Below are positions 55,519-64,000 of a stretch of 64,000 nucleotides of DNA, one piece after another. The stretch lies in NCBI GenBank assembly GCA_023014485.1, contig JAJOZX010012268.1, forward strand, positions 36,317 through 100,316. Direction: 5' to 3'. Each line of letters opens with the position of its first letter. Positions within the stretch are counted from its first letter, which is position 1. Source of the DNA: Bathynomus jamesi. Its lineage: Eukaryota > Arthropoda > Malacostraca > Isopoda > Cirolanidae. Made by a program: the position numbers and the translations under genes. The notes beneath the pieces were generated by a model. That model saw nothing but the letters and a program-made list of their open reading frames with translations, was not told the origin of the DNA and searched no databases.

Positions 55519-55620
55519 TGATAACCAACATCGATTCCGGTCAGGAAGATCATGCTTATCACAACTAATGGAACACTATAACAATATTATTGATGCACTC
55601 GAAACAATGAAAACTATGAT
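55519..55620 (+). pseudogene. Captured CR1-like RT fragment
   Basis: Encodes RFRSGRSCLSQLMEHYNNII and the following DALE, matching the RT segment GFRSGRLCLSQLMEHYNNII of the minus-strand LINE (around 61900). The same fragment in Helitron A is split by the Polinton and Helitron C. Confidence 0.75.
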
Positions 55621-55991
55621 CTGGCGGGCCGCAGGGCCCCCAATTACTGTCGGTTCAGTTATTTGGTCAATAAAATTATAGAAATGAACGCAGTCATGAA
55701 AATCTTAGGCTTCAAATCCGAGCTCATCGTATTAAGATTTGTGAAGCTTTAGATTTTCATGGCTGCGTTCTTTTCTGTAGTTTTATTGAATGAATAATTG
55801 GTTTGCCAGTAACTGGAAGTCCGCAGGCACCCCAATTACTGAGGCCCAAGGTGAGAGGAATAGGAATGATATCCAGATAAAGGGCTACTGATGTTCAAAA
55901 TAAAATACGCCGTAGGCCCACAATTCAGCCGAAGCACCGCAGATCTAGCAAAATCGGAGCGTAGCGACGACCTTTTGCTTATATCACCTAA

Positions 55992-56090
55992 TGCAGTAGA
56001 GGATATCTTCTAGACTTCATTTTTGCAAAATCATCAACCAAAACATCAAAATTAAGCTTTTTGGCCACTTCTTTTTCAGAGGCCATTATA
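55992..56090 (-). pseudogene. hAT-like C-terminal tail
   Basis: The 32-residue end, ASEKEVAKKLNFDVLVDDFA followed by KMKSRRYPLLH and a stop, resembles the tail of DUF4371-type hAT transposases. It lies in the right-hand hAT remnant next to the Helitron insertion point. Confidence 0.4.
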
Positions 56091-56205
56091 TTATATTCAT
56101 CATATTGATAATTCACAAAATATTGGGTGCCTTTTTTTAAGAAACTATCATTGGGGGGTGCGATCGTCCCTCACAGATCCCCCAAATGACGCCTCTGCGT
56201 GCTAA

Positions 56206-56401
56206 ACCGCGTAGATTTGAAATTTTACCATTTAAAATATTTTAATGGTTTCAATGTTTTCCCCGTTGAATCGGACCACGTAAAACAATTACGCGTACAA
56301 TCTGTTATTTACTGTACGTGATCAATAATAATATAAATTTATTAATTAGAAGCCTTGTAGCCTATAAGTAACACGGTCCATATTTGAAACCGACAATCAA
56401 T
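56206..56401. other. No gene recognised
   Basis: AT-rich flank of the hAT remnant. Confidence 0.6.
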
Positions 56402-56565
56402 TTCATTCAACCTTTCAAATGTTTTGTGCGATGATTCCTCATTTCACGAAGGTCAAGCTTGTTGCTCCTCCTCTCGAGTTGGACTGGTGAAGTAATGAGT
56501 TTGTTTTTTGTGCTCTCCACTTCACCTAACCAGGTATGCTCGGTTCATCTGGAATTGTTCATGAT
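56402..56565 (-). mobile_element. CR1-like LINE 3' tail
   Basis: Matches the 3' end of the LINE at 60590-60735 (cacgaaggtcaagcttgttg, ctcctcctctcgagttgg). Severely 5'-truncated. Confidence 0.75.
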
Positions 56566-57229
56566 TTATTTCTAGAAAACCGTACGTATGCGTAAAATAA
56601 GCGAAAAACCGAAGAGCGCGTATAACATTCTTTAATGAAGCGTCATCAATGTTTCGGTAAAACCTTGCGCCGTTTTCAGGGCAACTAGAAATTTAAAACA
56701 AGATTAAAAGAGAGAGAGAAAAAATATTTAAAATGCAAAAAAAGAAGTTAAAAAAATTTTAATTTTATAAAATTTATCAAAAGCTAAAAATTATTGGAAT
56801 GAGCAATGAATAAATCCTCCAAAAATATTTGAAGGCGAAGCTGAACTGTGATTATTTTAAAATAGGATTATATTTTTTTTATTTTTTTTATGCAGGAAGG
56901 AGGGGCCAAGGACGAATGCCCATAAAAGTGCCCCCTTTCATAGAAGAAGAAGAAGAGAGCCAAATGCAAGTAGACTCCAAATGTCTAAGGTCTATGCTAT
57001 GGACTTGCTATTTGTAGTAAGAACCCTAATAGCATCGGAGGTGACTGAGGTACAGCATCAGACTGAATGGTTGAACATCATATATCGTAAAATGAACTAG
57101 AAATAAATAAAAAAAATGCTTACCACACCTCAAGTCCACATTATCTGAAATTCCTCCAGACAACTCGTAGAATCGGTCATGACTGTATCTATATTTCGTA
57201 CATCTGTTGAACTTGGTATTCAATTAAGC
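56566..57229 (+). other. No firm gene; possible exon
   Basis: An acceptor-like tttttttatgcag at about 56882-56894 precedes two short open frames to 57017 and 57102 (MPIKVPPFIEEEEESQMQVD; MDLLFVVRTLIASEVTEVQH). Neither is recognised. Confidence 0.3.
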
Positions 57230-57775
57230 AAATATGAAAAAATAAATTAACCAAATGTTTTTCATTAGCAATTTCTGGTTTATGGAAAGTATAAAATTGT
57301 GAATATAAAAAAAGTGAAAAACAGTAAATTGTTTATAAAATAAGTATTCTGATGTATATTTTTCACTCCATCCACCGTTTCTCGAAACAAAAACAAAACA
57401 TTAACATATTCGTACGAGTACGTTTCACACATAAAAAAAAAGAAATAATTACACTTTAATCTTAGTGTTCTTCGCAAAGAACATACCAAAATATTCGATT
57501 ATTAATAAGATAGGAGAATATCTCTAAAAACTCTTTTCAGGTAAATTTTTCAGGTAAAAATTGTAAATTAAATATATTATAAAATATTTTTGTTTTCTGA
57601 AAATTATTGAAATTATTTCTTAAATTTTTATGAAAATTAAGCTTATACGTCTTATTGTTATTTATTATGGGTAACAATTATAATTTGAAATATGTTACAA
57701 AAATTTATAATGTAATTTTTAATTAAAAATAGAAGTACCAACAGAGGTTTTAGTACTATATATTTAAAATACTAT
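57230..57775. repeat. Dispersed AT-rich repeat, reverse copy
   Basis: Reverse counterpart of 32920-33560, from the tactttccataaaccagaaa block to the gtactaaaacctctg block. No coding. Confidence 0.65.
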
Positions 57776-57859
57776 TAGAGAGAAGTTTAAAAATACAAAA
57801 TATTAATTTAATATGATTTAATACGACTTTAATATGACTGTGGAATATATATAACCTTG

Positions 57860-58136
57860 TTTAACTTTGGTTTTGCTTCCCCCCGAATTGTTCATTCTGA
57901 CGAAGGTCAATCTTGTCACTCCACCATAGACCTACAGTTTAACGTGGAATCCGAACCACACCCAACAAGTAGCCCAGCGTTTTAACCACAAGGCTACCTA
58001 TTTATCTACCAACCAATTTCTTTATTGTGTAGAAGAATGAACAGCTGGGTTTTGCTGTGCGCCGCCTGTCGTCACCGGGTCTCGATCGCAAGGCCGATGG
58101 ATTTGTAGTCAGTGACGCTAACCACTATACCACCGA
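57860..58136 (-). mobile_element. Dimeric tRNA-derived SINE, copy 2
   Basis: On the minus strand from 58136: cctcggtggtatagtggtta, an A-box like that of tRNA-Asp/Glu (58115-58131), with a B-box-like gcgatcgagaccc (58078-58090). Then a second unit: A-box-like tagccttgtggttaaaacgc (57977-57996) and B-box ggttcggattcc (57946-57957). The tail contains gtgacaagattgaccttcg, close to the 3' end of the CR1-like LINE. No poly-A; it ends in (TA)n. Confidence 0.8.
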
Positions 58137-58171
58137 GGCGCGCGCGCGCGCACACATATATATATATATAT

Positions 58172-59365
58172 TAGTGATGTAGCGGATGTCATTTTTTTCA
58201 CATCCGCGGATGCGGATGTCTACATTTTCGTTATTTTTAGGATATATTCGAGATTTGTTGTGTTTAACGTATATAATAAGTTATTATATAGAGAGAGCTG
58301 TAGCTATAATGTAGTATAATTGATTAATTGTACAATAATTGCTGTACTTTTCTCTGAACATATAAAATAATATCAAGCATCGAACTAATATAGAAATCAA
58401 TTAGTGAATTCGTCTGCAAATAAATTCGTTATATTTTGTTGAGTTTCAGCCACAATTAGAAACCATAATTGTGTTACCAGGATGCGGGACGTGGACACAA
58501 CTCAAATGCACCCCACCGACCTCTTTCCCCAACCTCCACCCTTATAGAAAGAGATCTTTAATTAGCTTGATAACTATTTATATTAAGTTTAAAGTTTTAT
58601 TAGGCATATTTATAAATGAGTAATTAAAATAAAGTAAACTAAGATGTTCATCGTTTAATATTCAAACTTAATTATAGGAAGGTTATGCTTAAGGAACATT
58701 AATTTTTCTGCCTTTTCTGCTGCCAGTCTGTTTCTCTTTTCATCATATATTAATCCAGCACTGCTAAATAATCTCTCGCTTGGTACGCTTGTTGGAGGAC
58801 AGGCTAAATGTTTCCTTGCAAGTTTACTCAAGTATGGATAGATATTCTGCGTATTTTTCCACCAACTAATAGGATTGTCACATGCAGCCAGGCGTTTTTC
58901 TTGGTGATAGCTCTCGATCATTTTTACTACATCTTTTGACATCGCGTAGGTCTCGTCATCGCTGCTTGACTCAAGAAACTGAGAGACAGATTCTGTGATA
59001 GATTTGCTTGTTGAAGGTGTTGGTTCTGTCACTGAAACTTTTATTCTTTTGGTGGGTGGCGAAGCGACAGATTCAAGAGATTGAAGCTCTTCAACTGCTT
59101 TGCCAAGTGATGATTTAACTCGTTCTAATGTACTAGGTGAAAATAACAGCTTTGTAACGTGGATCTAAGTAGGTTGCAAGAGAGTAACTTCATACGTCTT
59201 GTCGCTTGCATCACTTTTGCGCACAATGAACTAGTTCTATTATTATAGTAGAATTTGATAATTTCCGCTTATTAATGACGTTTTATCTCAACGGTCCACA
59301 TCCGCACGACATCCGCAGTCCAAAGTGCGGATGCGAGAAAATGTGCGGATGTGACCTACATCACA
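58172..59365 (-). mobile_element. Deleted hAT element (TAGTGATGTAG ends)
   Basis: TAGTGATGTAGCGGATGTC at the left and TGTGATGTAGGTCACATCC read from the right end. Repeated gcggatg motifs lie near both ends. The flanks are (TA)n, so the 8-bp duplication cannot be distinguished. It contains a transposase C-terminus. Confidence 0.75.
58655..59190 (-). pseudogene. hAT transposase, C-terminal part
   Basis: The TYLDPRYKAVIF motif (about 59175-59140) is followed by a frame break, then a serine-rich linker and the hAT dimerisation region: NIYPYLSKLARKHLACPPTS, then VPSERLFSSAGLIYDEKRNR and KLMFLKHNL. The stop is at 58655. The catalytic domain upstream is deleted. Confidence 0.8.
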
Positions 59366-59797
59366 CATATATATATATATATACACGTGTACTGTATATA
59401 CACACACACACACACACAGGGTGTTTCATAACATGTGGGACGCACTTTCAGGATGGATTCAGGACATGCAAACAATGAAAAAAATTAAATAAACATATGC
59501 CCACAATCGCTTTGTTTCCGAGTTACAGCCTATCACGTCAGGTTTTCGAGCAATCAAATACGGATATTTTGGAGATATCGCATTTTGGCAGGGTTATGCC
59601 CAATTTTTTTTCTTTTAAAAAAAAAAGTTTTTACATACTCAGAATCAGCATGGAAAAGTAAACAATTGTGCAGGGAGTGAACTTTAATATACAATGGTAA
59701 TATTGACACATAAAGTGATTAAAAGTGTTTAAATAAGCAAAAAATGAATCCATATTAAAGCAAGCACGGGACCAGTTTTCTTAACATTGCCTTTTTC
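59366..59797. other. (TA)n/(CA)n tract and mariner-like terminus
   Basis: A CAGGGTGTTTCATAACATGT terminus at 59417 follows a (CA)n run. The next 380 bp are non-coding and the other end is not visible. Confidence 0.5.
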
Positions 59798-60100
59798 TTG
59801 TTTTCTTACTTTTCAGTGCTGATAAATTTTCTCTTATAGGACTTCCTAGAATGAGAGATGTCAAGACAATCTCTTTGCAGGCTCTAGCAGTAGTCAGCCA
59901 TCATATGGGTATCCCATCTTCCTTGGTATCGTTCTTCCATCACTTTGATATCTTGGTGGAACCTTTCACCTTGCTCTTCACTAACATCACCAAGATTTTC
60001 TGGAAATTTATCCAGATGACTGTTGAGATAGTGAACTTTAATGCTCATGTTGCAACCCAACTGCTGAAAGTTTACAAGTAAATCCTTTACAAGATCTTTA
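59798..60100 (-). pseudogene. Second copy of the GERFHQDI family, last exon
   Basis: Reads VNFQQLGCNMSIKVHYLNSH, then the signature VSEEQGERFHQDIKVMEERY with QGRWDTHMMADYC. A TAG replaces the expected tryptophan at that point, and SHSRKSYKRKFI follows to a stop near 59798. It shows the genuine C-terminus that the first copy lost. Probably one exon: upstream DNA (60101-60450) is not coding. Confidence 0.75.
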
Positions 60101-60496
60101 TAATCTCTCTCAGATCATGACGTCACGCTCACACCTGGGGAAATCACAGATACCCAAGATTTTAATATGTTGTACATGACCTTTAGATTTAATGCACAGA
60201 TTTGCGTATTCCACAGATAAAATTTTAACAGCAAAACAGCTGTTAACAGGTCTCAAAAATCATCAATTTTGATAAGCGTCCTTCATGGATCACCCAAAAT
60301 AGGCATATTGCATTGCACGAAAACCTGATGTGATGGACAAAATCTAAGGTGATTTTTGAAATCAGCACATCAATATTATCCAGAAACAGGTCTTAGAATT
60401 AAATCAGCAGCAAAAACCTTTTTTTTGTTGTGCAGTGTAATAATAGTTCTCATGTGTTGTATGATTTACCCCGTCGAATTCATGTACATTTTTTTA

Positions 60497-60498
<2 letters not shown>
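60101..60498. other. No gene recognised
   Basis: Probable intron or flank of the preceding pseudogene. Confidence 0.5.

Positions 60499-60566
<68 letters not shown>
60499..60566. repeat. (TA)n microsatellite
   Basis: An AT tract bordering the LINE 3' end. Confidence 0.95.
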
Positions 60567-60567
<1 letters not shown>

Positions 60568-62132
60568 CCTTACCTCGCCTTACAAAGGTTCCGCGCGATG
60601 ATTTCTCATTTCGCGAAGGTCAAGCTTGTCGCTCCTCCTCTCGAGTTGGCCTGGTGAAATAGTGAATTGGATTCTTGCGCTCTCCACCTCACATAGTCAG
60701 GTACGCCCGGTTCATCGGGGGTTGTTCTGAGCTAGGCATCTAGTCTTCTTTTGAAGATTTCCACTGCAACTCCCTTCGTGTTTCCTAGGTCTTTGGGCAA
60801 CTGATTAAACAGTTTTGGTCCTCTCACTGCAAAACTATTTTCTTTCAGGGTTAAGGATGTTCCCTGTCTCACCTTCAATTTGGGAATACGACACAGTCTA
60901 CCGCTTCTACTTTCCACCGTTGTTTGGGGAGTTATGGGATTCAGAGTAAGATTAGGGACTAGTTTCTCCATTATTTTCCAAGTGTAAAATAATGGTGTAT
61001 CTCTCTCTTCTCAATTTTCCAGTGAATATAGGTCTAGTTCTCGTAACCTTTCCCAGTAATTTAGTTCTTTGCACCCATTGATCTTTGCTGTGAAGCTTCT
61101 TTGGATCCCCTCCAGCTATCTAATGTCTTCTTTTTTATATGGGGATGTTCGGACCGAGCAGTATTCCAATTTGGGTATTATTAGGGTTTTCAGTAGAGGA
61201 ATCATTACATTCCTATCCCTTCGTTTAAAGGTTCTCAATATCTGACCCGTTATTCTCTTTGCTCTGTTTACTGCTATCTCATTTTGTGTTTCAAATTTCG
61301 CATCATCTGTCATTACAACCCCTAAATCTTTTGCTCTGGAATTTCTCTGAATTTCCTGTCCATTTTGGATATAATATTCCATGGATTTTAGGTCTTTTCT
61401 TTTCCCGTACCGTAATAGCTGAAATTTCTCGGTGTTAAACTTCATATTGTTGACTTCCGTGCACTTGTAGATTCTGTTTATGTCGGTTTGTAGAGATCCT
61501 ATGTCTTCTGGGTTTCTTATTTTTCTACTGATCTTTGTGTCATCCGCAAAGGATGTTACTGTGCTGTCTCTGGTAACGTCCTCATCTATGTCAGTTAGCA
61601 TGATTATGAAGAGTAGTGGAGCTAATACTGTTCCTTGTGGTACTGAGCTGACGACCTCTGATTCTGATGAAGATACTCCTTGTACTGTAACGACTTACCG
61701 CAGCTCACTAAGGAAATTATATATCCATTTCCCTACTTTTCCTGTTATTCCCATATATTTCAGTTTATGTATTATGATTCCGTGGTCACACTCGTCGAAC
61801 GCTTTAGCAAAGTCTGTGTATATAGTACATCATAGTTTTCATTACTTTCAAGTGAATCAATAATGTTGTTGTAGTGTTCCATTAGTTGTGATAGGCATAA
61901 TCTGCCTGACCGAAACCCTTGTTGGTTATTATTGAATTTTTTCTGAGTTTCCAAAAAGTCATAGATTTTCTGTCTAACTATTCTTTCAAATATTTTAGTG
62001 AGATGAGATGTAAGCGATACTGGCCTATAGTTTTTGGCCTCGGATCGATCTCCTCCTTTATATATTGGGACTATGTTCGCGCTCTTCAGGATGTCCGGTA
62101 TTTCTCCCGTGTCTAATGATCGTCTCCAAATC

Positions 62133-62134
<2 letters not shown>
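60567..62134 (-). mobile_element. 5'-truncated CR1-like LINE
   Basis: The sense strand is minus. The 3' end lies at 60567-60740 (taaggcgaggtaaggtta-type tail) and the 5' truncation abuts a (CA)n(TA)n tract at 62132-62212. Same family as 33798-35093. Confidence 0.85.
60732..62132 (-). pseudogene. CR1-like reverse transcriptase, minus copy
   Basis: From the right: NIVPIYKGGDRSEAKNYRPV, SLTSHLTKIFERIVRQKI, GFRSGRLCLSQLMEHYN, and DVLYT with a one-base break near 61820. A degenerate DFAKAFDE region follows, then SSVPQGTVLAPLLFIIMLTD and VTSFADDTKISRKI (61560-61520). The thumb runs to SPYKKEDI with a stop near 61116, and a further piece, PKLFNQLPKDLGNTKGVAVE, reaches 60732. It covers more of the RT 5' side than the plus copy. 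Confidence 0.85.

Positions 62135-62212
<78 letters not shown>
62132..62212. repeat. (CA)n(TA)n microsatellite
   Basis: About 29 bp of CA followed by about 52 bp of TA between the LINE and the MITE. Confidence 0.95.
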
Positions 62213-62214
<2 letters not shown>

Positions 62215-62593
62215 GGGTGTCCGAGAATTATCTGTACAACTTTTGGCTGTTATTAAAAGTCAACCATGAAGTGTAGAAATTCCAGTGTTGTCCCATTTCA
62301 CAGAGAATCTCATTAAGTTTTTTCTGATACCAAGTTTTGACAAGTTTTTTAGAAATTCCAGTGTGTCCGAAAATTATCTGTACAATTTCATCTTTTAATA
62401 AAATTCTTGATAACACACGTAAAATTCTTAAACAAGATTATTTAGAATCTGTATTTTCAAAAGTTTCTTTTATTAAAGTAACGTTACAAACATTCGATAT
62501 GTGCACCATCAGGTGCATACACACAGACATTGATGATTTAAAAGCAAGAATCACAGCTGCTATTGAGCGAATTGATGTGGATATGCTGCAGTA
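62213..62593. mobile_element. Left half of the mariner-derived MITE
   Basis: Matches 20358-20705 up to gatatgctgcag, where the centre of the MITE would begin. It is then replaced by tagggtgtgtcgaattt, perhaps the terminus of the element that carries the gene at 62913. Confidence 0.75.
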
Positions 62594-62912
62594 GGGTGTG
62601 TCGAATTTTTCAACTTTCAAATTCCAAATATGAGGGGTGCTAAAACGTTGCAGCATGACTTAGGAATTCTAAAGATATTTTTGTTAATTTAATATAATTT
62701 AGTTTTGCTTGGTAAGAAGCTACATAAAAATAGTGACTTTTTTGACTTTTTTGTGGAATTATATAATAATTATTATATTAATAATTATATATGCTGTATA
62801 TATAATGCACTGCTGTTTTTGCTTATTTCACAGGTTGAAACATATTCATCAGTGTGCTGAAGATTATTTGTCCTTCAGTGCTACCATCCTAACCAGTGGG
62901 AATTGACCTACA
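62594..62912 (+). other. Leader of the repetitive gene at 62913
   Basis: AT-rich. An acceptor-like ttatttcacag at 62823-62833 precedes 80 bp before the ATG, so a 5' intron is likely. agggtgtgtcga at 62595 may be a transposon end. Confidence 0.35.
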
Positions 62913-64000
62913 ATGGCTTCTAAAAGGAGGACAAGACTGGGGACATTCACACATATGAGCAACCTAATTGGAACTTGTAGAGAGTTGTTGCCCTCTGAAC
63001 TCCCATCTCTGCGAGACGTTCTGAAATATGGGCTACTGCTAAGAGAACAAAGTGGTGAGGATGTGAGAAACTACCCAGCAGCCAGTCTTGCAAAGGACAT
63101 TTACCCTAAAGTGCTTGAAAAGTGGGAACGAGCAAACAGTTCTTTTGTAGCCCCCGTTGTAAATTCACGAGTCACAATCTTAAACAAGATCCAAGAGAGC
63201 TGGGAGCAGGCCAAAAACATCTCTCTTGGGAGAGGAAAGCTACATGTCAAAGAGGCTTTCATTGCAAAACTTGACAAGCTTTTTGACATCCTCAGTTGCA
63301 AGTGTAAAATTGTTCTCTGCTCTGAATTTGGCTGCCTTGCAGATGCTGGTTGCAAAAACGAAACTCACATTAACTGTACATGCCCTAGGGAGATGAAGAT
63401 CCCTGTGAAGGAACTTGCTTTCATTAAAGGTCAGAGAGACAAGTCTGGTTCTATTTGACCACATCAGATTGGCTTGCCAGATCAACCTGAGCACAACAGA
63501 CAAGTCAAAAAGCAGAAGCGGCAAGAAGACGAAAGAAGGCTTACTGAATATAAGCAGACAAGTAAGCAGGATGTTTCAATGCCATCAAATGAAATAATTT
63601 TCTCTGATGATGAAAATGAAGAACAAGTAGCTGATGCTCAAGATGGAAAGGATGGAAGTTATGAAGTGACATTAGAAATACCAAGCACGTCTTCAACTTC
63701 CAATAAAAAGCCAGAGTACAACACATTAGAAATACCTAATGTTGCTATGCATAGCATCAGATATGGTGTTGGCCTGCGTGCCACAGCTGCCATCACCACT
63801 GCTGCCTTTATGGATGCTGGCTTGATCACCGAAGAAGACAAGAGACTTGTAGTTGATCACAATAAAGTCAAGAGGGCCCAAGAAAAAGTTATGAGATCCC
63901 TGGATCAGGAATTTGATGATCTTTGTAAGAAGGGTGAAATTGACTGCATCTTCTTTGACGGCCGTCAAGATACAACTAAAGTTATGCTGAAAGCAGACAA
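62913..64000 (+). pseudogene. Large repetitive arthropod-type gene, 5' part (runs off window)
   Basis: The ATG at 62913 opens MASKRRTRLGTFTHMSNLIG, and the frame is maintained for 362 codons to the window end except for one TGA at 63456-63458. Conserved features are a cysteine cluster (DILSCKCKIVLCSEFGC, then HINCTCPREMKIPVKEL), a charged linker, the helical SIRYGVGLRATAAITTAAFM, and at the end IDCIFFDGRQDTTKVML. I recognise a repetitive invertebrate family whose DGRxDxT segment may hold a catalytic aspartate of a transposase-like domain. The superfamily is not known to me. The single stop could be a real mutation or a sequencing error. Confidence 0.6.

Larger units (their letters stand above)
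54077..55981 (+). mobile_element. Helitron B, joined head-to-tail to Helitron A
   Basis: Begins TCTAATATACTATTTCAGAA immediately after the CTAG of Helitron A, with no spacer. It ends with a mutated hairpin (tcggagcgtagcgacga), ccttttg and CTTA before T. It contains a Merlin element (54457-55406), two or three G-rich 51-bp minisatellite units and a fragment of a CR1-like RT (55519-55620). Confidence 0.8.
35466..56197. mobile_element. hAT remnant split by a 20-kb nest
   Basis: The left end is CAGTGGCGTCATTTCAAATT at 35466. The right end, read inwards from 56197, is CAGAGGCGTCATTTGGGGGA. The 8 bp outside are cgtgctat (35455-35462, three bases off the terminus) and cgtgctaa (56198-56205). About 200 bp of hAT remains on each side (35466-35666 and 55982-56197), and the right piece encodes a short hAT-like C-terminus. 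The tandem Helitrons and all they contain lie between. Confidence 0.6.

Noticed and set aside
35460..56210. CRISPR array or prophage-like organisation in the gene-dense part
   Set aside because: Repeats are microsatellites, minisatellites or duplicated TE arms without spacers; the genes are those of a Polinton with eukaryotic features.
58070..58140. A tRNA gene on the minus strand
   Set aside because: The A and B boxes are tRNA-like, but the acceptor stem does not close and the sequence continues into a second unit and a tail shared with another copy, so it is a SINE head.

Overview
This 64 kb window is animal nuclear DNA made almost entirely of transposable elements and their relics. It is AT-rich, full of (TA)n microsatellites, and has no operons, ribosome-binding sites or clear single-copy host gene. 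The mix of elements (Polinton/Maverick, mariner DD41D, Merlin, MULE, hAT, Helitron, Penelope-like, I-clade and CR1-like LINEs, a tRNA-derived SINE) and the repetitive uncharacterised protein families suggest an arthropod. That is an inference from element repertoire; no species marker is present.

Layout. 0.1-7.4 kb: a repetitive arthropod-type gene split by a long-TIR transposon (602-4214, carrying a PIN/FEN-like nuclease gene), a MULE-type MITE (4280-5113) and an intron holding a deleted mariner, then cut off by a Merlin fragment. 8.5-12.6 kb: fold-back repeat, 5'-truncated LINE, dimeric tRNA SINE and an inverted dimer of a Penelope-like element with hammerhead-like cores. 12.6-18.9 kb: a near full-length, GC-rich I-clade LINE. 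18.9-29.5 kb: a TIR transposon with a DUF7869-like fragment, mariner copies, a MULE, and the right arm of a decayed Polinton (copy 2). 29.5-35.4 kb: hAT, mariner and other MITEs and a CR1-like LINE.

35.4-56.2 kb is a nest. A hAT remnant (35466-56197) contains two Helitrons joined head to tail (35667-54076 and 54077-55981). The first contains a complete 16.6 kb Polinton (36537-53131, 6-bp TSD AAGATC) and a second small Helitron. The uninterrupted target sequence of the Polinton survives in the second Helitron. The Polinton has a protease, capsid, penton-like, integrase, PY, packaging ATPase and protein-primed PolB set, almost all frameshifted, followed by three unfamiliar genes on the right arm (50583-52451). 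Recognisable copies of all three also lie in Polinton copy 2.

56.4-64 kb: LINE tails, a second SINE, a deleted hAT, another copy of the first gene family, a minus-strand CR1-like LINE, half a mariner MITE and the start of a large repetitive gene that runs off the window.

The most interesting observations are the right-arm cassette conserved in two Polinton copies, the duplicated spliced gene on the Polinton left arm, and the readable order of nested insertions, several of which are confirmed by empty-site copies or by restored reading frames.
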